Positions 7,803 through 11,289 of a stretch of 11,289 bases of DNA are shown piece after piece. A model generated the notes under the pieces. That model did not search any database, was not told the DNA's origin, and saw only the letters and a program-made list of their open reading frames with translations. The number at the start of each line of letters is the position of its first letter. Within the stretch, counting starts at the first letter, position 1. Origin of the DNA: Candidatus Poribacteria bacterium (lineage in GTDB: Bacteria; Poribacteria; WGA-4E; B28-G17); the NCBI GenBank assembly GCA_003645735.1, contig QNBQ01000020.1:1-11289 (forward strand), read 5' to 3'. A program made the translations under genes and the position numbers.

Positions 7803-7830
7803 TCCTCGAAACCCGCGCGGAGGGGGAGAT

Positions 7831-8592
7831 ATGAGGACGAGGCCTTTGGTCATCGCGCACAGGGGCAACTCGGGCGAGGCCCCCATGAACACCCTGGCGG
7901 CGATCGAGGAGGCGATCCAAATCGGGGCCGACATGGTCGAAGTAGACGTCAACCTGACAGCCGACGGCGTCCCCGTCCTGATGCACGACGATACGGTCGA
8001 CAAAACCACAAACGGCAAAGGCCCCCTCAAAAGCTACACATTCCAGCAGCTCAGGAAGCTGGACGCCGGCTCGTGGAAAAGCCCCAGATACGCCGGCGAG
8101 AAGGTGCCATCGCTCATCGAAGCGCTGGAGCTGGGGAGGGGAAGGATCGGCTTCTCGCTCGACCTCAAAACGGAGGAGGCCATACCGGCCTTGATCAAGG
8201 CCGTCAGGGAGATGGGGATGGAGGATCAGGTCGTGGTGACGGGATGTTACGCCGAGGCCGCCCGCAGGATAAGGGAGATCGAGCCGGGGTTGACCGTCCT
8301 TTTGAACCTGCATCCCGATCTGGAGCTGAGGGCGAGGTCGGGCGATCTGGAGGGGTTCATCTCGGGCTACATCGCCCAGGCGCGGGTCAACGGCCTGCCC
8401 GCCCTGAACGTCAGCTACAAATACGTCACCCCTGAGCTTGTAAGACATGCCCATATGCTCGCCCTCTCGGTGTGGACCTTCACCGTGGACGACGAGGATC
8501 TGATGGGGGAGCTGATCGAGATGGGCGTCGACGCCATATACACGGATTACCCGCGGAGGTTGATCGAGGTGTTGGAAACCTACCGTTCCTGA
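7831..8592 (+). CDS. Glycerophosphodiester phosphodiesterase family protein
   Basis: A 253-residue cytoplasmic GDPD-fold enzyme (UgpQ-like length, no signal peptide). It should cleave glycerophosphodiesters to glycerol-3-phosphate and an alcohol. Visible: the HRG motif with catalytic His10 and Arg11, metal ligands Glu37 and Asp39 in EVDV, the second catalytic His52 in MHDDTVDKTTNG, DLK at 111-113, Trp215 and the terminal YTDYP at 237-241. Two oddities: the usual APENT reads APMNT (Met19), and the third metal-ligand Glu appears as Asp111. Neither abolishes the fold, but both could shift substrate or metal preference. The ATG follows GGAGGGGGAG. The gene is monocistronic and its final 13 bases overlap the convergent hydrolase gene. 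Confidence 0.92.
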   Translation: MRTRPLVIAHRGNSGEAPMNTLAAIEEAIQIGADMVEVDVNLTADGVPVLMHDDTVDKTTNGKGPLKSYTFQQLRKLDAGSWKSPRYAGEKVPSLIEALELGRGRIGFSLDLKTEEAIPALIKAVREMGMEDQVVVTGCYAEAARRIREIEPGLTVLLNLHPDLELRARSGDLEGFISGYIAQARVNGLPALNVSYKYVTPELVRHAHMLALSVWTFTVDDEDLMGELIEMGVDAIYTDYPRRLIEVLETYRS

Positions 8593-9398
8593 GGGAAGAG
8601 CAGCTCGGCGTAGACGGGGTAGTGATCGGAGGGGTATCTCCCCCCGACGTTGAAGGTCACCACCTCGAATCGGTCGACTTCGAACCCTTTGACCAGTATC
8701 CAGTCTATGTCGCGTCTGCGGCCGTCGTCAAGCTCTCTCTCGGCCTCCTCCCCTTTGAAGCCGTGGTAGGTGATCCTCACCTCCGGCCCTTTTCGGTCGG
8801 CGATGAGCCGGGCGTCGCGCAGCTCACCCCTCTCCCCATAGGCTTCGGCCTTCCCCGTCAGGAACCTCCACGTCCAGCTGTCGGGCGTCGTGTTGAAATC
8901 GCCCGTCAGGACGACCGGCAGATCCCCCTTCGATCTGATCTCCCTCCATATCAGCATCGCCCCCCTTCTACGCGCCTCCTCGCTCCGGTGGTCGAGGTGG
9001 GTGTTGAAGTGATAAAACTGTCTCCCGTCGGCCGTCTCGAAAAGCGCCCATGTGGCCATCCTGGGGAGGCTGCTGCCCCACGACCTGCTCCCCGGCAGAT
9101 GGGGCGTCTCGGAGAGCCAGAAGTTCCCGCCCTCGATGATCCTCAACCTGTGGGAGTTGTAGACGATCGCGTTGAACTCGTCCTCGTCCGACCCCAACCT
9201 GCTGACCCCGAAGAACCTGTATCCCGGCAGCTTCTTGGCGATGTATTCCAGCTGGAATTTAAGCCCCTCCTGGGTTCCGATGAGATCGGGTCTATACCTC
9301 CTCAGCGTTTCGATCAACACCCCTTTTCGGTTCTCCCACGAGTTCTCCCCGTCCTCCGCCGTCCCATACCTCAGGTTGAAGCTCATGACCTTGATCAT
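8580..9398 (-). CDS. Endonuclease/exonuclease/phosphatase (EEP) fold hydrolase
   Basis: A 272-residue protein of the DNase I-like EEP superfamily, without a signal peptide. Metal and catalytic residues are in order: Asn8 (SFNLRY), Glu44 (GTQEG), His134 (FNTHLDH), Asp167 and Asn169 (GDFNTTPDS), Asp232 (RRDIDW), and Asp258 and His259 (SDHYPVYAEL). The superfamily includes nucleases, inositol and sphingolipid phosphodiesterases and phosphatases. This compact single-domain type has no assigned substrate that I can name. The ATG at 9396-9398 has AGGAGGGGG upstream and overlaps the stop of a short open stretch by ATGA, so it is probably translated in an operon with the ceramidase-like gene. It is the only gene here that stops with TAG. 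Confidence 0.9.
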   Translation of the reverse strand: MIKVMSFNLRYGTAEDGENSWENRKGVLIETLRRYRPDLIGTQEGLKFQLEYIAKKLPGYRFFGVSRLGSDEDEFNAIVYNSHRLRIIEGGNFWLSETPHLPGSRSWGSSLPRMATWALFETADGRQFYHFNTHLDHRSEEARRRGAMLIWREIRSKGDLPVVLTGDFNTTPDSWTWRFLTGKAEAYGERGELRDARLIADRKGPEVRITYHGFKGEEAERELDDGRRRDIDWILVKGFEVDRFEVVTFNVGGRYPSDHYPVYAELLFPQER

Positions 9399-9517
9399 TC
9401 CCCCCTCCTGCTGAAGCGCAGGGGTTTTAAAAGCACCTCGATGGTTTTCCCCGGGACGAACTCCGAGATCGGGATGACCTTCTGCTCATAGCCCTTTTTG
9501 TGGATCACGATCTCCAC
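9395..9517 (-). CDS. Possible 40-residue small protein or gene remnant
   Basis: Between the ceramidase-like stop and the EEP start the minus strand stays open for 47 codons, in frame with the ceramidase stop. The stretch reads like protein (IVIHKKGYEQKVIP, then SEFVPGKTIEVLLKPL) and recalls the second half of a PEGA or carboxypeptidase-regulatory-like beta domain. Its TGA overlaps the EEP ATG as ATGA, which is typical of coupled genes. The only usable starts are GTG at 9517-9515 or 9508-9506, with a weak ribosome binding site. It may be a small gene, a 3' remnant of a larger lost gene, or an extension reached only by readthrough. Confidence 0.35.
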   Translation of the reverse strand: MEIVIHKKGYEQKVIPISEFVPGKTIEVLLKPLRFSRRGE

Positions 9518-9538
9518 AACAGGATCGCCCCCATGTTT

Positions 9539-10870
9539 TCACCCCCCGATTCCCTCCAAAAGTTTCATCATCTCATCCAGCAGCTTCTCGCCCGTCCCCC
9601 TTTCCAGCTTCGTCCACTCGGGCTCGTAACCCCCTTCGTCGTAGGCCGAGGCCGTGGGGACGTAGCTCAGCGAGTCGTTGCACAGGCTCAGGACGAAGAC
9701 GCTCCTATGCCTCTCCTTGATCGAAAGCCCTATCTCGACGAACACCTCGCCCGGCAAGCAGGCGAGGATCAGATCGCCTATTCGGATAGCCTGTATCTCG
9801 GTTTCGACCGTCTCCTCGCCCTTCGTCTCCCGGGCGAGCCGGAGGGCGTTTCTGGCCTTTACGAGCCTCCCCCGCAGGGCGCTTATCTCCTCGGGCGGCG
9901 CCCCCTCCCGTTCGAGCTCGGCCAACCTCCGCTCCAGCTCCTCGACCTCCCTCCGCGCCTCCTCCGGGGAGGGAAGCCGCTTCAAGGGGAGTTCGATCGA
10001 TCTCCTCAGAACCCTCAGCTTCACATCCTCCCTCATCTCCAGCCCCTGCATGACCTTCAGCGCCTCGGCGCCCAGGGCGGTGCCGATCCACCTCCGGGAC
10101 TCCCCCTCCCGCTGTATGGGGACGATGTTCCCGGCGCATCCCAGCGCGAACATGCATACCCCTCCTCTGATCCTCTCCACGACCCCCATTGCGTAGCCCG
10201 GGTAATCGGCCGAGATGGCGTAGAGCCTGTCGACGCCGCAGACGGGGTGGCAGGCGAAGGCGATCATCGAGGCTATGGGTCGCCCGTCGGAACCGTCGAC
10301 CCTCAGGACGCCCACGTCCGGGTCGGTCGGGCCGAAGCTCAGCTCTTTCGCCTCCTCGGGCTTCGGAGGCCTCCAGGACATAACGACCTTCCCATCGGGC
10401 CGCTTCGTCCTCCTGTTGAAGACGAGCTGAGGCGCTTTACCCACGCCCCAGCCGATCCTCGCATCCCTTCTGCTCTGGTACGCCATGTAGACGGCGCCGG
10501 CCAGCAGGCGGGCTAGGTTTTGGACGTAGCTCTCGTGAAACTCCTCCTGCGCCTCATCGGGCAGGTAGCTAAGCCTTTTGAGGGCCGGGCCGAAATGGGT
10601 GTGGGATGAGCAGAGCATGACGTTCCCCGCCGGTATCCCCGTCTTACGCTCGACCATCCCCCTCACCTCGGCCACGAGCTCGGGGGGCGGGCCGATGAGA
10701 TCGGTCGTCACGATGGCGACCTGGGTCTCCCCGTCGTCCAAAACCAGCGCCTTCCCGAAAAGCTCGTCGTCCACCCATTCGCTCCCCTTCGTCCTGCCGC
10801 TGTATCCCGCCATGGGGAAGCCGACCGGAGGGGTGATGTTCACCCTGTATGCCCCGGCTTTCAAGCTCAT
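9539..10870 (-). CDS. Neutral/alkaline ceramidase-family protein (N-terminal domain type)
   Basis: A 443-residue member of the neutral/alkaline non-lysosomal ceramidase family, cytoplasmic as read because it lacks a signal peptide. Residues are counted from the ATG at 10870. Likely zinc-site counterparts are present: His90 (SSHTHFGP), His208 (ACHPVCG), Glu375 (LPGEVFVEIG) and Tyr403 or Tyr410 (SYVPTASAYDEGGY). The segment aligned with the Ser nucleophile of the Pseudomonas enzyme (AGNLSPN) reads AGNIVPI, with Val250. A charged coiled coil spans about 300-346, and there is no C-terminal Ig-like domain. The frame is open 77 codons further upstream to 11101, but that extension crosses a good promoter and the neighbouring gene, while the chosen ATG has GAGGGGG and AAGGAG behind it. 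True ceramide hydrolysis is doubtful; it may act on another amide or lactone. Confidence 0.87.
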   Translation of the reverse strand: MSLKAGAYRVNITPPVGFPMAGYSGRTKGSEWVDDELFGKALVLDDGETQVAIVTTDLIGPPPELVAEVRGMVERKTGIPAGNVMLCSSHTHFGPALKRLSYLPDEAQEEFHESYVQNLARLLAGAVYMAYQSRRDARIGWGVGKAPQLVFNRRTKRPDGKVVMSWRPPKPEEAKELSFGPTDPDVGVLRVDGSDGRPIASMIAFACHPVCGVDRLYAISADYPGYAMGVVERIRGGVCMFALGCAGNIVPIQREGESRRWIGTALGAEALKVMQGLEMREDVKLRVLRRSIELPLKRLPSPEEARREVEELERRLAELEREGAPPEEISALRGRLVKARNALRLARETKGEETVETEIQAIRIGDLILACLPGEVFVEIGLSIKERHRSVFVLSLCNDSLSYVPTASAYDEGGYEPEWTKLERGTGEKLLDEMMKLLEGIGG

Positions 10871-10889
10871 CTCCTTCCCCCTCTTTTCC

Positions 10890-10903
10890 CGATCACTGGA
10901 TCG
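10890..10903 (-). repeat. Small inverted repeat in the ceramidase-like leader
   Basis: CGATC (10890-10894) and GATCG (10899-10903) are perfect inverted copies around 4 bases. In the predicted transcript they form a 5-base-pair hairpin at the start of the leader, 19 bases before the ATG. It could be chance. Confidence 0.25.
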
Positions 10904-10912
10904 ACGGCGACT

Positions 10913-10941
10913 AGGATAAAGCAGATCCCGGAATCTGTCAA
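10913..10941 (-). promoter_or_regulatory. Promoter of the ceramidase-like gene
   Basis: On the minus strand a perfect -35 TTGACA (10941-10936), a 17-base spacer and TATCCT (10918-10913, four of six consensus bases) form the best-looking promoter in the window. Transcription would start near 10906, giving a leader of about 36 bases to the ATG at 10870. It fixes the start of that gene. Confidence 0.72.
10922..10937. promoter_or_regulatory. Near-palindrome inside the promoter spacer (candidate operator)
   Basis: The 16-base CAGATCCCGGAATCTG matches its own reverse complement at 14 of 16 positions. It fills the spacer between the -35 and -10 boxes of the ceramidase-like promoter and overlaps the end of the -35. 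This position suits a repressor or a MerR-type activator. The symmetry is seen directly; binding is inference. Confidence 0.45.
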
Positions 10942-11028
10942 GGGTTCCCGCTTCCGACCGGGGATCATCACAGGGTAGTTCCCTCAAAGCCGTATCCCAG
11001 CCGTCGCCCTCAAGTGTGAGGCCCTCGA

Positions 11029-11289
11029 TCACCTGAGCCATTCGATCTCTATCACCCCTTTGAGGGCTTCGAACTCCGGATCGCCCGTCAGGAGGGGGCA
11101 TCCTTCGACCTTCGCAGTCGCCGCCGCGAAGGCATCGGCATAGGCTATCGGATACCTCCCCTTCAACCCGGCGGCCATCAAGGTTAAGGATCGGCTAACC
11201 CCCACCAGCCTAATGGGCATCCTCCTGAACTCCCTCCAGAAGGCATCGGCCACTTCCTCACCTTTCGAGCGGATCAGTCGGTAATATAC
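11029..11289 (-). CDS. PIN-domain ribonuclease (VapC-like toxin), 5' partial
   Basis: The C-terminal 86 residues of a PIN-domain protein. The frame stays open to the right edge of the window, reading VYYRLIRSKGEE before the GTG at 11253, a typical PIN mid-domain segment; so that GTG is not the start and the N-terminus with the first acidic residue lies outside. Visible are the YADAFAAATA helix with a conserved Asp, then LLTGDPEFEAL with the last conserved Asp, and the closing IEIEWL strand. PIN proteins of this length are usually VapC toxins that cut RNA and are neutralised by an antitoxin encoded just upstream, which would lie beyond the edge. The 158 bases after its stop hold only the promoter region of the next gene. 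Confidence 0.85.
   Translation of the reverse strand, partial: VYYRLIRSKGEEVADAFWREFRRMPIRLVGVSRSLTLMAAGLKGRYPIAYADAFAAATAKVEGCPLLTGDPEFEALKGVIEIEWLR

Noticed and set aside
9507..9535. ATG-started 9-codon frame just after the ceramidase-like stop
   Set aside because: It is too short, has no ribosome binding site and no likeness to anything; the other frame, which ends in ATGA, is the better candidate.
9539..9547. Six-C run at the ceramidase-like stop as a sequencing slip that split one longer gene
   Set aside because: The downstream coding-like frame is already in frame with the stop, so an indel in the run would move away from it, and the protein already ends where its family usually does.
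11001..11025. Short hairpin (CCTCA/TGAGG) after the PIN gene as a terminator
   Set aside because: The stem is only five base pairs and no T tract follows; not enough to call.
10871..11101. 77-codon N-terminal extension of the ceramidase-like protein
   Set aside because: It would overlap the PIN gene and run through a TTGACA promoter. Its sequence is not like the family, and the ATG at 10870 sits directly before the conserved N-terminal ITPP segment with a ribosome binding site.
11251..11253. GTG as the start of the PIN gene
   Set aside because: The upstream in-frame residues are a normal PIN segment and the frame is open to the right edge, so the gene is simply cut by the window.
1..11289. 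CRISPR arrays, tRNA or rRNA genes, insertion sequences, attachment sites, retrons or tandem repeats
   Set aside because: I saw no regularly spaced repeats, cloverleaf or transposase motifs; no gap between genes is longer than 158 bases.

Overview
This window is a gene-dense, GC-rich stretch of a bacterial chromosome with twelve recognisable protein genes and no RNA gene, insertion sequence, CRISPR array or phage gene that I can see. A Kdo biosynthesis enzyme implies a Gram-negative envelope with lipopolysaccharide, and a complete minCDE operon suggests a rod. Arg is often AGG and Ile often ATA, a usage common in thermophiles. Eleven of the twelve stop codons are TGA. I cannot place the phylum from sequence alone; an uncultured lineage such as a Poribacteria- or Latescibacteria-like group is a guess.

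Layout. Bases 2-3884 (+) hold an envelope operon of three overlapping genes: a fused Kdo-8-phosphate phosphatase/Kdo-8-phosphate synthase (5' end outside the window), a membrane-anchored family 2 glycosyltransferase, and a B12-binding-type radical SAM protein. Its last gene runs 13 bases into the convergent minE. Bases 6983-3872 (-) form a second operon, larA-like racemase then minC, minD, minE, with its own promoter and a leader whose ribosome binding site can pair into a hairpin. Next come a secreted, probably beta-barrel protein (-) and a glycerophosphodiester phosphodiesterase (+), divergent from one short region that holds two TATAAT boxes around a dyad.

The phosphodiesterase overlaps, again by 13 bases, the convergent end of an endonuclease/exonuclease/phosphatase-fold hydrolase (-). 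Upstream of that hydrolase on the same strand lie a 47-codon open stretch and a neutral-ceramidase-like protein. The ceramidase-like gene has a TTGACA promoter with a near-palindrome inside its spacer. The window ends inside a PIN-domain gene (-).

How the genes work together: the first operon makes Kdo and probably modifies an envelope glycolipid or glycan. The Min genes place the division septum. The right half is a loose set of small hydrolases for phosphodiesters and amide-type lipids whose substrates are unknown. I did not find a clearly new multi-gene system. The most unusual items are the phosphatase-synthase fusion, the racemase leading the min operon, the leader hairpin and candidate operators, and the orphan coding stretch after the ceramidase-like gene.
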